Assembly (NCBI GenBank): GCA_050288425.1
Contig: JBNKDU010000002.1
Location: 1-64,000, forward strand
Direction: 5' to 3'
Length of the DNA stretch: 64,000 nucleotides
Source: JARRKU01 sp050288425
GTDB lineage: Bacteria > Desulfobacterota > Desulfobacteria > Desulfobacterales > Desulfosarcinaceae
Part shown: piece by piece, positions 8,788 to 17,528 of the stretch
Position numbering within the stretch: position 1 is the stretch's first letter
Layout of the letters: each line of letters starts with the position of its first letter
Translations under genes and position numbers: made by a program
The notes under the pieces: generated by a model
What the model saw: only the letters and a program-made list of their open reading frames with translations
The model's database searches: none
What the model was told of the DNA's origin: nothing

Positions 8788-11406
8788 TCAATTGGGATAC
8801 TGGCCAGGATCGATGGGGTCGGTTCTCTCTGCGGAGATGCGCATGGCGTTCGGGGCCAAAAGGGCATTGATCATATTGGACAACTCTGCACGACCATAGG
8901 GTTTGCGCAGGCATCCATGACGGCCGCCGGCAACCAGCTCGCTGATGCGGTTGTCCACGGCATACCCGGTGGTGAAGAGGGCCCGGATACGGGGGTTGAT
9001 TTCTTCCAGAACCTTGAACAGCTGCAGGCCGTCCATCTGCGGCATGATCAAATCCAGGATCACCAGATCGATGTCATGGGCCTGCTGTTTGAACAGATCG
9101 ACGGCCTCCCGGCTGTGCTGCGTCGATACCACTGAAAATCCAAGGCTGACGATCATTTCACTGCAGTATTTCAATATCAACGGCTCGTCATCCACCAGCA
9201 GCACTTTGCCTTCCGTCATCGGTCTGACGTTGCCCCGATCTTTGGCCGTTAAAGAGCGTCGGCCCTGCTTCGACGCCGGCAGGAGTAAAGTGAAGGTCGA
9301 ACCTTCACCCGGGCTGGATTGCACCTGAATCCGGCCCTCGTGGTTTTGCACGATGCCGTAAACGGAAGCCAGGCCCAGACCGGTGCCGCGTCCGATTTCC
9401 TTGGTGGTGAAGAAGGGTTCGAAGATGCGATCCTGGGTGGCCCGATCCATGCCGATGCCGGTATCCTTTACTTCCAGCCGGACAAATGCCGACTCGTCAC
9501 CTGCGGACCCTGCCGGAGCAGGTTGCCCGTCATTCACCTGTTCGGTGCTGACCGTCAGGTCGCCGCCGCTGGGCATGGCATCCACGGCGTTCAGCAGCAG
9601 ATTGAGCAGGACCAGTTCCATTTGCCCCCGGTCGCCGCGCATGTAGGCGCATTTTCTCCCCAACCGGCTGACCACATTGATCTGTTTGTTGGTGCGATGG
9701 ACGATGTTCAATGTGCTTTTCACGAGATCGTTCAAGTCGAACACCGATACCGTGTACTTGCCTTTGCGGGCGTAACCCAGCAATTGACGCGTCAGGGATG
9801 CGCCGCTGTGGATCTGCTCTTCCACACGCATCAGCTTGTCTTTGATAGATCTATTGCCGTTGGATTCAAGGCGGATCAGGGACAGGTTGGCCTGCATGCC
9901 CATGAGCAGGTTGTTGAAGTCATGAGCGATTCCGCCGGCCAGGGTGCCGACGGCTTCCATCTTCTGGGATTGGAACAATTGCTGCTGCAGCTTGCGCTCT
10001 TCGGTGATGTCCTTGGCCAGACCGATGATGCCGGTGACGCGGCCCTCCACGTTCGAGTTGGCGGCGGCGCTGGTATTGAAGAGAAGTCGCGTGCCTTTTT
10101 GGTGGATGACTTCGAAATTGAGTTCCGCCGAGGTCATCCGGCCGTCGATCAATTGGTCGAAGACGCCGGCCACATTCTGGTCGCCGTCATTGTCGATGAA
10201 ATCGGTGAACGGCCTTCCCAGCACCGTGTCGCGATCGTGTCCCAGCAATTGCGTCCATGCCGGGTTGACATAATCGAGGGCACCATTTTCGTTCAGGGAG
10301 AAGATAATCACCGGTGCATTCTCACTGAGGGATTTGAACCGTTCTTCGGAGTCACGCAACGCCATTTCCGCCGCATGGATGGCGGTCACATCATGCAGGG
10401 TCACCAATTCCCCCAGGGATTTCGATTTCACGACCAGCGGGGAGAAGGTCAATTGAAACCATTGACTGCGGCCACCGGTTTCCAGTTCGAGTATGGATAC
10501 CGTGGTATCCTGGTCGTGGGCCAACATCGTCCTGGCCCTGGACCACCAGGGAATCATGTCGGCGGCCCGGGTTCCGATGACGTTGACGGCATCGATTCCG
10601 GACAATGCGCGGGCTTTCTCGTTCAGATCGATGATGCTCTCTTCATGGTCGACGATGATCATCCCGTCGCTCATGTTCTGGATGACCACATCACGGGCGA
10701 TGGGTACGACTTCCAGCAACCGATAGCGCAGGATACCCCACATAAAGGCGATACCGCTGATGGTGAATGCAATGGGGGTCAAGTCGAAATAAGGCAGCCG
10801 ACCGATTTTGAAAATAAACAGGATATTGGCCAGCCAGGGGGTCATACCGCCCACCAGCAGGGAGATTACCTGGCGTCGGTAGTGGGCCGGCGATCCGAGG
10901 AGCGGTTTGGCCAGGGCGATGACGCCGATGAGCAACAAGGAATAGCTGTAGGCCACATGAAGCCAGAAATAGGGACCGAAATGGGGGAAAAGCAGACGAT
11001 ACGGATCGATGACGACCGTTTCGAATCGCGTAAACATCCAATGATGCAGCGGGTTGGTGGCCACCATGGTCAGGGTGACCGCCGGAACGATCAACAGCAG
11101 CACCAGTTGTCTGAGGGGCAGGCGGCGGATTCGATTGGCGTAGTAGAGGCTGAACGCCAGCCATGCCACGGGAATGATCACGATGAACAGGAACTTGATC
11201 TTGTAACTGAAAATCTTGGTCGCCTGGTCCTGGGTGTAAACCTCAAACATGGCCACAAAGGCCCACAGGGCCACCGAAGCCATCAAGGCCGAAAAGGATC
11301 GGGCGCCTAAATTCGAACGCTGTCGCAGCACGATGACAGCCAGCGTGGCAGGGACGACGACGGACGAAAGAACGAGGATATCGTAGGGATGCATCAGGGC
11401 AAACAT
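8788..11406 (-). CDS. Membrane hybrid sensor histidine kinase (7TM-PAS-PAS-HisKA-HATPase-REC)
   Basis: Large hybrid sensor kinase of 872 residues. Residues about 5-230 form a seven-helix N-terminal membrane module (histidine-kinase 7TM type). Two PAS domains follow (about 240-345 and 355-470). The dimerisation domain carries the phospho-accepting His495 (GGIAHDFNNLLMG); the ATPase has N-box NLLLNAVDAM, G1 DTGIGMD and G2 GRGTGLGLASV. A C-terminal receiver (VLLVDDEP, LDLIMPQMDG) has its Asp target. The HDFNN H-box is typical of kinases that pass phosphate to an attached receiver. No output domain or partner regulator is adjacent, and its signal is unknown. Confidence 0.92.
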   Translation of the reverse strand: MFALMHPYDILVLSSVVVPATLAVIVLRQRSNLGARSFSALMASVALWAFVAMFEVYTQDQATKIFSYKIKFLFIVIIPVAWLAFSLYYANRIRRLPLRQLVLLLIVPAVTLTMVATNPLHHWMFTRFETVVIDPYRLLFPHFGPYFWLHVAYSYSLLLIGVIALAKPLLGSPAHYRRQVISLLVGGMTPWLANILFIFKIGRLPYFDLTPIAFTISGIAFMWGILRYRLLEVVPIARDVVIQNMSDGMIIVDHEESIIDLNEKARALSGIDAVNVIGTRAADMIPWWSRARTMLAHDQDTTVSILELETGGRSQWFQLTFSPLVVKSKSLGELVTLHDVTAIHAAEMALRDSEERFKSLSENAPVIIFSLNENGALDYVNPAWTQLLGHDRDTVLGRPFTDFIDNDGDQNVAGVFDQLIDGRMTSAELNFEVIHQKGTRLLFNTSAAANSNVEGRVTGIIGLAKDITEERKLQQQLFQSQKMEAVGTLAGGIAHDFNNLLMGMQANLSLIRLESNGNRSIKDKLMRVEEQIHSGASLTRQLLGYARKGKYTVSVFDLNDLVKSTLNIVHRTNKQINVVSRLGRKCAYMRGDRGQMELVLLNLLLNAVDAMPSGGDLTVSTEQVNDGQPAPAGSAGDESAFVRLEVKDTGIGMDRATQDRIFEPFFTTKEIGRGTGLGLASVYGIVQNHEGRIQVQSSPGEGSTFTLLLPASKQGRRSLTAKDRGNVRPMTEGKVLLVDDEPLILKYCSEMIVSLGFSVVSTQHSREAVDLFKQQAHDIDLVILDLIMPQMDGLQLFKVLEEINPRIRALFTTGYAVDNRISELVAGGRHGCLRKPYGRAELSNMINALLAPNAMRISAERTDPIDPGQYPN

Positions 11407-11575
11407 GCGTAGCCACTTCCGATCATGGGTCCATCTTCGAGACGAACTGAATCACTCGAGCGAGTACCGAATCGGGCTCACTCTACCCATTACTGGAGGG
11501 ATTTGTCAAATTTAAAAATAAGAACGATGCCTTAGGGACATTTTTCCGCAGAATGGGTCGTGGGGAGACTTGGAA

Positions 11576-11628
11576 CCGCTCCGACGGCGGGTGGAACGCG
11601 AAGTTCGCCCAGCCCGCCGTCGGAGCGG
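11576..11628. repeat. Long perfect hairpin downstream of htpG
   Basis: A 16-bp perfect inverted repeat (CCGCTCCGACGGCGGG at 11576-11591 with its complement at 11613-11628) and a 21-base loop that itself can pair GAAC/GTTC. It begins 7 bases after the htpG stop on the minus strand. There is no clear T-run on either strand, so it may be a 3' stabiliser, a factor-assisted terminator or a REP-like element. Confidence 0.6.
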
Positions 11629-11634
11629 CTTTGA

Positions 11635-13578
11635 TCAGGCGGGATGGTCCATGGCCTGGGCCATGGCGTCGCTGACCAGTCGGGAGAAGCGGGCCGCATT
11701 GTCGATTTTACCGCCTTCGGCCACCACGGCCAAATCGAAGAGCATATGGCTGTAGTCCTTCAGCCTCGGATTGCCGCGGTCGGACTCATAGAGGGCTTTG
11801 ATCTTATCCATCAGCGGATGGGCCATGTTGAGTTCCAGGACCCGCTTGGTGACCGGTGGCGCCTGGCCCGAGGCCTTGAGGATCTTTTCCATATACGCGC
11901 TCATGTCGTGGGATTCTCCGGTCAGGCAGGCCACGGATTCCTTGAGCCGTGTCGACGCCTTGACCTCCTTGACCTTGGCTTCCAGCTGGCCCTTGATAAA
12001 GCTGAATAACGCTTCGAAGGACTCCCTCTTGTCCTCATCCGGTTTTTCGATATCCAGGTCGCCCTTTTCGGCGCTTTTCAAGGGTTTGCCGTCATATTCG
12101 GTCAGGCTCTGCACCACCCACTCATCCACGGGATCGGCCATCAGCAGGACTTCATAATCTTTGGCTCTCAGGCTTTCCAGATGCGGACTGTTCAGCAGGG
12201 CGTCGATATCGTCCCCCGTGATATAGTAAATCTCCTTCTGCTCGGCCTGCATGTTCTTGACATAATCGTCCAGGGAAACCCGTTTGCCCCCGGATTTGGT
12301 CGTCTTAAATCGGGTCAGGGCGGCGATTTTTTCTTTTTTGGCCGGATCGGTGTAGATGCCTTCCTTGAGCACCGGTCCGAATTCATCAAAAAAAGTTTCG
12401 TATTTTTCGCCATCCATGCTGCCGAGCTGGTCCAGCACTTTCTTCACCAGGTTCTTGCGGATATTCATGACCAGACGGTCCTGCTGCAGGATTTCGCGGC
12501 TGACATTGAGGTTGAGATCCGGCGCGTCCACCACGCCTTTGACAAACCGCAGGTATTCAGGCATCAGCTCCTTGCAATCTTCCATGATGAAGACGCGTTT
12601 GCAGTAAAGTTGAATGCCGTGCTTGCGTTCCGGCTGAAAGAGATCGAAGGGGGCTTTGGCGGGAATGTACAAGAGGGCCGAATACTCCGTCGTGCCTTCG
12701 AACTTCATGTGCAGCCGGTCCAGGGGGGCGTTCCAGTCATGGGAGATGTGCTTGTAGAACTCTTCATGCTCCTCATCGGTGACCTCGTCCTTGGGCCGCG
12801 ACCAGATGGCCTTCATGGAGTTGAGGGTCTCTTCCCGCATGACTTTGCGGCTGGTTTCACCGATGGGCTTGCCCTCTTTGTCCTTGATGATTTCGTTGTC
12901 GGGCAAAGGTTCGTCTTTTTCCACATCCATGACCACCGGGTAGGCCACGAAGTCGGAGTGCTTCTTGACGATGCTGCGGATCAGCCATTGATCGGTAAAA
13001 TCGGGATCGTCCTTGTCGGCTTTTTTCAGGGCGAGGGTGATGGTGGTGCCGCGGTCTGCTTTTTCCGCGGGTTCGATGGTATAGCTGCCGTCACCGTGGG
13101 ACTCCCAACGTACCGCCTCTTCCGCGGCCGCGTTGGCCGCCCGGGTCACCAGGGTGATTTTGTCGGCCACCATGAACGCGCTGTAAAAACCGACACCGAA
13201 CTGGCCGATGAGCTCGGGCGTGAGCAGGTCGCTGTTCTGGGCCTGCTCCAACATCTCCAGAAATCCCGCCGTTCCGCTTTTGGCGATGGTGCCGATATTT
13301 TCCATGACTTCGTCGTGGGTCATACCGATTCCGTTGTCGCTGATTTCAAGTGTCCGGGCGATGGCATCCGGACGCAGTTTGATCTTGAATTCGGCGTCAT
13401 CTTCCAGGACACCGGCATCGGTCTGAAATTGGAAACGCAGTTTATCGATGGCGTCCGACGCATTGGAAATCAATTCCCGCAAAAAGATTTCCTGATGCGA
13501 ATAAAGCGAATTGATGATCAATTTGAGAACCTGCTGAACTTCGGTTTTGAACTGATGGGTCTGCTTGCTGGATTGCAT
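11635..13578 (-). CDS. htpG: Molecular chaperone HtpG (bacterial Hsp90)
   Basis: Cytosolic ATP-dependent chaperone. The N-terminal GHKL ATPase is clear (FLRELISNASDAIDKLRF, DNGIGMT, GQFGVGFYSAFMVAD), followed by middle and C-terminal dimerisation domains; about 647 residues, full length. The ATG at 13578 has GAGGAG five bases upstream; a GTG six bases earlier overlaps this SD and is not preferred. Monocistronic, with a heat-shock-like promoter at 13700-13729 and a strong hairpin just after the stop. Confidence 0.97.
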   Translation of the reverse strand: MQSSKQTHQFKTEVQQVLKLIINSLYSHQEIFLRELISNASDAIDKLRFQFQTDAGVLEDDAEFKIKLRPDAIARTLEISDNGIGMTHDEVMENIGTIAKSGTAGFLEMLEQAQNSDLLTPELIGQFGVGFYSAFMVADKITLVTRAANAAAEEAVRWESHGDGSYTIEPAEKADRGTTITLALKKADKDDPDFTDQWLIRSIVKKHSDFVAYPVVMDVEKDEPLPDNEIIKDKEGKPIGETSRKVMREETLNSMKAIWSRPKDEVTDEEHEEFYKHISHDWNAPLDRLHMKFEGTTEYSALLYIPAKAPFDLFQPERKHGIQLYCKRVFIMEDCKELMPEYLRFVKGVVDAPDLNLNVSREILQQDRLVMNIRKNLVKKVLDQLGSMDGEKYETFFDEFGPVLKEGIYTDPAKKEKIAALTRFKTTKSGGKRVSLDDYVKNMQAEQKEIYYITGDDIDALLNSPHLESLRAKDYEVLLMADPVDEWVVQSLTEYDGKPLKSAEKGDLDIEKPDEDKRESFEALFSFIKGQLEAKVKEVKASTRLKESVACLTGESHDMSAYMEKILKASGQAPPVTKRVLELNMAHPLMDKIKALYESDRGNPRLKDYSHMLFDLAVVAEGGKIDNAARFSRLVSDAMAQAMDHPA

Positions 13579-13699
13579 AAACACTCCTCAATCGGTTTTA
13601 TGGTGATTGGATTGTAATGATCTGCAAATTATTGGGGAATTGCCCGGCGGTTTTCGTAATTAGCAGCAAATTCAATCTGTTCTAATTCGGATTCGCGTA

Positions 13700-13729
13700 T
13701 ATAATGGGCTTCAATTCTTGATTGTCAAG
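13700..13729 (-). promoter_or_regulatory. Sigma-32-like promoter of htpG
   Basis: On the minus strand CTTGACA (13729-13723), a 14-base spacer, then CCCATTATA (13708-13700). This resembles the RpoH consensus (CTTGAAA, 13-15 bases, CCCCATnTA) and sits 122 bases upstream of htpG, an RpoH-regulon gene in E. coli. The TTGACA also allows a sigma-70 reading with ATTATA at 17 bases. Confidence 0.5.
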
Positions 13730-14133
13730 ACCTGGTGTCGGGGGATGGGAAGACATCGCCGATGGGGCGAACCGATGGCCAACTACATACGGGCAGGCGT
13801 TCTCTGCAAGAATGGGGTTATGGCAGGCGCGTCATGAGGGGGAACCGGATGAAGTTGTCATTGAAAACGGCGTCGGGTCGTCGTCCGGTTGTAAACAGCG
13901 ATTTCGGCGGCCGGGGTCGGATGCGGTCCTGCGGCGTTGATGACAGGATCCTCTGACCGAGTGGATGAATGCCGAACGTTTGCGCCCCGATCGACTTCGC
14001 GAAATTCTGGATGGGATGAATTCGCATTTGGTCGCGAAAATCCATTCGGATCCAAAGCAACAGAAGGGGAAACCCGTACGCGCCTGCCAACTTGTTCCGA
14101 CATATACAGTCTATTGGGGTGGATGTCAAGAAG

Positions 14134-14153
14134 AAACGCAACATGTTGCGTTT
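14134..14153. promoter_or_regulatory. Perfect 20-bp palindrome in the htpG-doxX intergenic region
   Basis: The two halves AAACGCAACA and TGTTGCGTTT form an exact palindrome, followed on the plus strand by two more T. It lies 87 bases upstream of the DoxX-like gene. It could be a dimeric-repressor operator or a small terminator hairpin. The rest of this 660-base gap (13579-14239) holds the htpG promoter; I see no convincing gene in it. Confidence 0.45.
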
Positions 14154-14239
14154 TTCAGCTTTACCATTTGACTCTTTCGGCCTGGGAAAGCTATGTAGTT
14201 CGCAGACTTGTATCCCGCAACCACACAAGAGGACGATAT

Positions 14240-14650
14240 ATGCACACCGCCATCGATCGCCACATGAACGCCGGTCTGCTGCTGATGCGACTGGGAATCG
14301 CCGCTTCCCTGCTCATTTACGCTTTGCCCCGTCTCTGGGGCGGAAGCCGCATGTGGATCGAAGCAGGAAAGGACTTGCGGTTTCTCCAGGCCGATTTCCC
14401 GTTTCAGATTGCGGGCCTGGTGCTGCTGGTCATTCAGGCCCTGGCCGGCGTGGGGTTGATCACGGGGGGATTGTTTCGCATCAGCACCATCGCCCTGGCC
14501 GTGATCTATGGACTTCATTTCGTCGATTTCATCGTGGTGGGCTACAAGACCCTGCCGCTGTACGCCGCCGCCCTGGCCTGCGCCTGTATCGGCCTGATGA
14601 TCACGGGACCGGGGCGTTTTGCCGTCTCCGTTAAAATCGAAAAAAAGTAG
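14240..14650 (+). CDS. DoxX-like small integral membrane protein
   Basis: A 136-residue hydrophobic protein with about four predicted helices (LLMRLGIAASLLIYALPRLW, FQIAGLVLLVIQALAGVGLI, ISTIALAVIYGLHFVDFIVV, LPLYAAALACACIGLMI), the architecture of DoxX/DoxD-like proteins. Family roles are mostly unknown; some are linked to quinone or redox chemistry. The ATG at 14240 has AGAGGA six bases upstream, so the longer open frame from 13937 is not used. Monocistronic, convergent with the MBL hydrolase gene. Confidence 0.72.
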   Translation: MHTAIDRHMNAGLLLMRLGIAASLLIYALPRLWGGSRMWIEAGKDLRFLQADFPFQIAGLVLLVIQALAGVGLITGGLFRISTIALAVIYGLHFVDFIVVGYKTLPLYAAALACACIGLMITGPGRFAVSVKIEKK

Positions 14651-14781
14651 AATCGTTCCGGCATGCGAAACAGGACTGTTTCTGCGGCCACCGCTGATAC
14701 CGATATCATCTATCTCTACCACCGCCGCCCACAAGCCATCGTGCAGCAATGACCGGATGGTGGATCGTGTCGTGCGCCGCC

Positions 14782-15642
14782 TTATGGATTTTCATTCGAA
14801 CGACAGGAGTCGGGCGAGGGAGGAGACATTTCCGGGGATCCCAGGATCACGAGGGCGGAACAGTGTTCCTGACAGGCCACCTGCAGTTCGAAGCGATCAT
14901 CATCCGAAAGGGTCTGGCGGATGGCCTGAAGGGCTTTTTGCGGTGTGTTGTTGGTTTCGCTCAGATGGGCCAGGATGACATGGCAGAGCCGGTCATGCTT
15001 GATGTCCGCCAGCAGGGCGCCGGATTCCTCGTTGGAGAGGTGGCCGCTGCGACTGCGAATGCGTTGTTTCAACGGCCAGGGGTAAGGGCCGTGGGTCAGC
15101 ATGCCGGGGTCGTGGTTGGCTTCCAGGACCAGCAGGGTACAGGTCTTCAAATGTTCCTTGACCATGCCGGTGGCGATGCCCAGGTCGGTGGCGATGCCGA
15201 CCTTATGTCCATTCTGCGCGATGGTGAAGCCGGCAGGATCGGCGGCGTCGTGGGAGGTGGCGAACGGGTGCAGCGACAGTCCACCGATGGCAAACGGTCG
15301 GCCGATTCGGAAATGTTCCCTCCGATGGAGGCGCCCCAACTGCGGACCGGCGGCAGCTTCCGTATCCTGTGAGATATAGACGGGCAGACGGTGCCGCCGC
15401 GACAACACCCCCACGCCACGAATATGATCGGAGTGTTCATGGGACACCACGATGGCTTTCAGGTCCCCGGCGCTCAGGTCGGCCGCCCCCAGGCGCCGTT
15501 CAATTTCTACCCCGGACAGGCCGGCATCCACCAGGATGGCGGTGCGGCCGTCGCTGACATAGATGGCATTGCCTTTGCTGCCACTGGCCAGGACACAGAC
15601 GGAAAGTGCGCATTTGCCTGGCGGAACGCTTGGTTGGGGCAT
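14782..15642 (-). CDS. MBL-fold metallo-hydrolase (YycJ/WalJ-like)
   Basis: Metallo-beta-lactamase-fold hydrolase of 286 residues. The metal motif HEHSDH is at residues 68-73, with a later histidine region (FATSHDAADP) and an Asp strand (KVGIATDLGIATG); the C-terminal part has ILAHLSETNNTP, typical of the YycJ-like subgroup. These are thought to be nucleases or phosphodiesterases, but the substrate is not established. It is the last gene of the leftward rpsO-pnp-M16-dut block, 91 bases after dut. Confidence 0.85.
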   Translation of the reverse strand: MPQPSVPPGKCALSVCVLASGSKGNAIYVSDGRTAILVDAGLSGVEIERRLGAADLSAGDLKAIVVSHEHSDHIRGVGVLSRRHRLPVYISQDTEAAAGPQLGRLHRREHFRIGRPFAIGGLSLHPFATSHDAADPAGFTIAQNGHKVGIATDLGIATGMVKEHLKTCTLLVLEANHDPGMLTHGPYPWPLKQRIRSRSGHLSNEESGALLADIKHDRLCHVILAHLSETNNTPQKALQAIRQTLSDDDRFELQVACQEHCSALVILGSPEMSPPSPDSCRSNENP

Positions 15643-15733
15643 GGAGGAACTCTTTTCAGGATCCTTTGTTCGGATTTGTTCAGAGGGTCATCGAACCCAA
15701 GGCCATTTCCATCACAGGGATCGATCCGGCCGA

Positions 15734-16192
15734 TCAGCCCATCCCCGTACTGCCGAATCCGCCTGTATTTCGATTCGTCGGATCCAATTCATCCACGATC
15801 CGTATTTGCGCCTGGCATACACGCTGGATAATCATCTGGGCGATGCGCATGCCGCGTTGGATGGTGAAGGCTTCCCTTCCCAGATTGATCACGCCCACTT
15901 TGACTTCGCCGCGATAATCACTGTCGATGGTTCCGGGACTGTTGACGATAGTCAGGCCGTATTTCACCGCCAGGCCGCTGCGGGGACGGATTTGGGCCTC
16001 ATATCCCCTGGGCAGGGCCATGGCAAACCCCGTGGGCAACAATGCGATTTCACCCGGCGCTACACATTGGGTGTCTTCGATGGCGGCATGGATGTCCATA
16101 CCGGCGGCATGGGGTGTCATATACCGGGGCAGCGGAATATCGGCATCGCGCCGGGGATGGATCCGCTGGAATTCAACAAGGAGATCTCTCAT
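15734..16192 (-). CDS. dut: Deoxyuridine 5'-triphosphate nucleotidohydrolase
   Basis: Trimeric dUTPase, hydrolysing dUTP to dUMP and pyrophosphate to keep uracil out of DNA. All five motifs are visible in 152 residues: AGMDIHA (30-36), RPRSGLA (69-75), GTIDSDYRGE with the catalytic Asp (87-96), RGMRIAQM, and the C-terminal GGFGSTG lid. ATG at 16192; the SD is weak. It follows the M16 peptidase gene by 79 bases. Confidence 0.96.
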   Translation of the reverse strand: MRDLLVEFQRIHPRRDADIPLPRYMTPHAAGMDIHAAIEDTQCVAPGEIALLPTGFAMALPRGYEAQIRPRSGLAVKYGLTIVNSPGTIDSDYRGEVKVGVINLGREAFTIQRGMRIAQMIIQRVCQAQIRIVDELDPTNRNTGGFGSTGMG

Positions 16193-16271
16193 GGCAGATG
16201 ATCAGGGACCCAGGTGCCTGGGCCGGGTGTCCATGCAATATTGAATTGAAAAAAGACTCGCATGCCCGCGG

Positions 16272-17528
16272 TCAGAAAGCGAGCAGCGCTTCGAGATCGA
16301 TATCCGATGCCACCGGACCCAACAAGGTAAGGGACGCCTGTTCGGGTCGAAACAGCTCTGCGGCCAGATCCCGGATGTCGTCCGCGTCGATTCCGTCGAT
16401 CCGATCGATTACCGTCTGCAGCGGAACAAACTTGCCGAAGTGGATTTGATTCTGGGCCAGGCGCACCATCTGATTGTCCACGCTCTCGGTGGCCAGAATC
16501 AGGTTGCCCTTGGTGAATTCCTTGGCGCCTTCCAATTCGGCAGACGGAATCGATTCCTTTTTGAGCCGCTTCATGGCCTTGACCAGGAGATCGACGGCCC
16601 GTTCGACCTGATCCGGATGCACGCCGGCGTAGACGCCGAACATGCCGCTGTCCGCGTGGGACGCGACGTAGGAGTATACGGAATAGGCCAACCCGTGGGT
16701 CTCGCGGATTTCCTGGAACAGGCGCGAGCTCATATTGCCGCCTAAAATGGTATTCATCAGCGCACAGGCAAACCGACGGGGGTCTGTGGCAGACAACCCC
16801 AGGGTGGCCAGGTTGATGTGCACCTGCTCCAATTCACGCCCCACCGCTTGTTGTCGGGGGGTGACCCGGGGAAATTCGCGGGGCGGCAACTGGGGGCCGT
16901 TGTGGATGGTCTCGAAGGCCGGACCCACCAGGTCCACGATGCGTTGATGGTCCACGTTTCCGGCCACGGCCAGGACGATTCTTTCCGGGTGATAGAATTG
17001 GCGGAAAAAGGCGTTGATGGTTCGGGCGTCGAATTTGAGAATGTTCTCCCGGGTTCCCAGGATGGAACGTCCCAGGGGGTGGCTGCCCCAGAAGTTCCGG
17101 CCGGACAGCAGGTGCAGAAACTCCTCGGGAGAATCCTCCACCATGCCGATCTCCTGAAAGATCACCGTTCGCTCGCGCTCGATTTCGGCAGGATCGAAAG
17201 TCGAATTCAGGAAGATATCCAGCAGGATATCCACCATGGTCTCCAGGTGGGTATCCAGTACCTTGGCATGGTAGCAGGTGTGCTCCATGGAGGTGAAGGC
17301 GTTGGTCTGGCCTCCGATGGCGTCGAATTCCTTGGCGATCTGAAAGGCGCTGCGACGGGCGGTCCCTTTGAAAATCATGTGTTCGATAAAGTGGGACAGC
17401 CCGTTTTGCGCGTCGGATTCATCGCGGGCGCCCACGTTGACCCATACTCCCATGGAGACGGATCGGACGTGGGCCATCTTTCTGGAGACGACCGTGACGC
17501 CGTTGTCCAGTACGGATTTATCGATCAC
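16272..17528 (-). CDS. M16-family zinc metallopeptidase (pitrilysin/processing-peptidase type)
   Basis: A 418-residue peptidase with the inverted zinc motif HFIEH (His46, Glu49, His50) and the expected distal acidic ligand region (EIERERTVIFQEIGMVEDSP). A C-terminal M16 domain follows (VNVGAR and GGNMSSRLFQEIRE motifs present). It resembles the single-chain bacterial enzymes encoded right after pnp in many bacteria (YmxG/PepR type). Its start overlaps the end of pnp by 11 bases, so translation is probably coupled. Natural substrates are not known. Confidence 0.93.
   Translation of the reverse strand: MIDKSVLDNGVTVVSRKMAHVRSVSMGVWVNVGARDESDAQNGLSHFIEHMIFKGTARRSAFQIAKEFDAIGGQTNAFTSMEHTCYHAKVLDTHLETMVDILLDIFLNSTFDPAEIERERTVIFQEIGMVEDSPEEFLHLLSGRNFWGSHPLGRSILGTRENILKFDARTINAFFRQFYHPERIVLAVAGNVDHQRIVDLVGPAFETIHNGPQLPPREFPRVTPRQQAVGRELEQVHINLATLGLSATDPRRFACALMNTILGGNMSSRLFQEIRETHGLAYSVYSYVASHADSGMFGVYAGVHPDQVERAVDLLVKAMKRLKKESIPSAELEGAKEFTKGNLILATESVDNQMVRLAQNQIHFGKFVPLQTVIDRIDGIDADDIRDLAAELFRPEQASLTLLGPVASDIDLEALLAF

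Noticed and set aside
9319..11310. 663-codon open frame on the plus strand
   Set aside because: Exact antisense of the hybrid histidine kinase; the His/Gln/Gly-rich translation is the usual shadow of GC-rich coding DNA and matches no family.
12181..13617. 478-codon open frame opposite htpG
   Set aside because: Antisense shadow of a clear Hsp90 gene; no SD, composition typical of reverse-frame translation.
13735..14228. Several short frames on both strands in the htpG-doxX gap
   Set aside because: No SD, low-complexity Arg/Ser-rich translations, no resemblance to known proteins.
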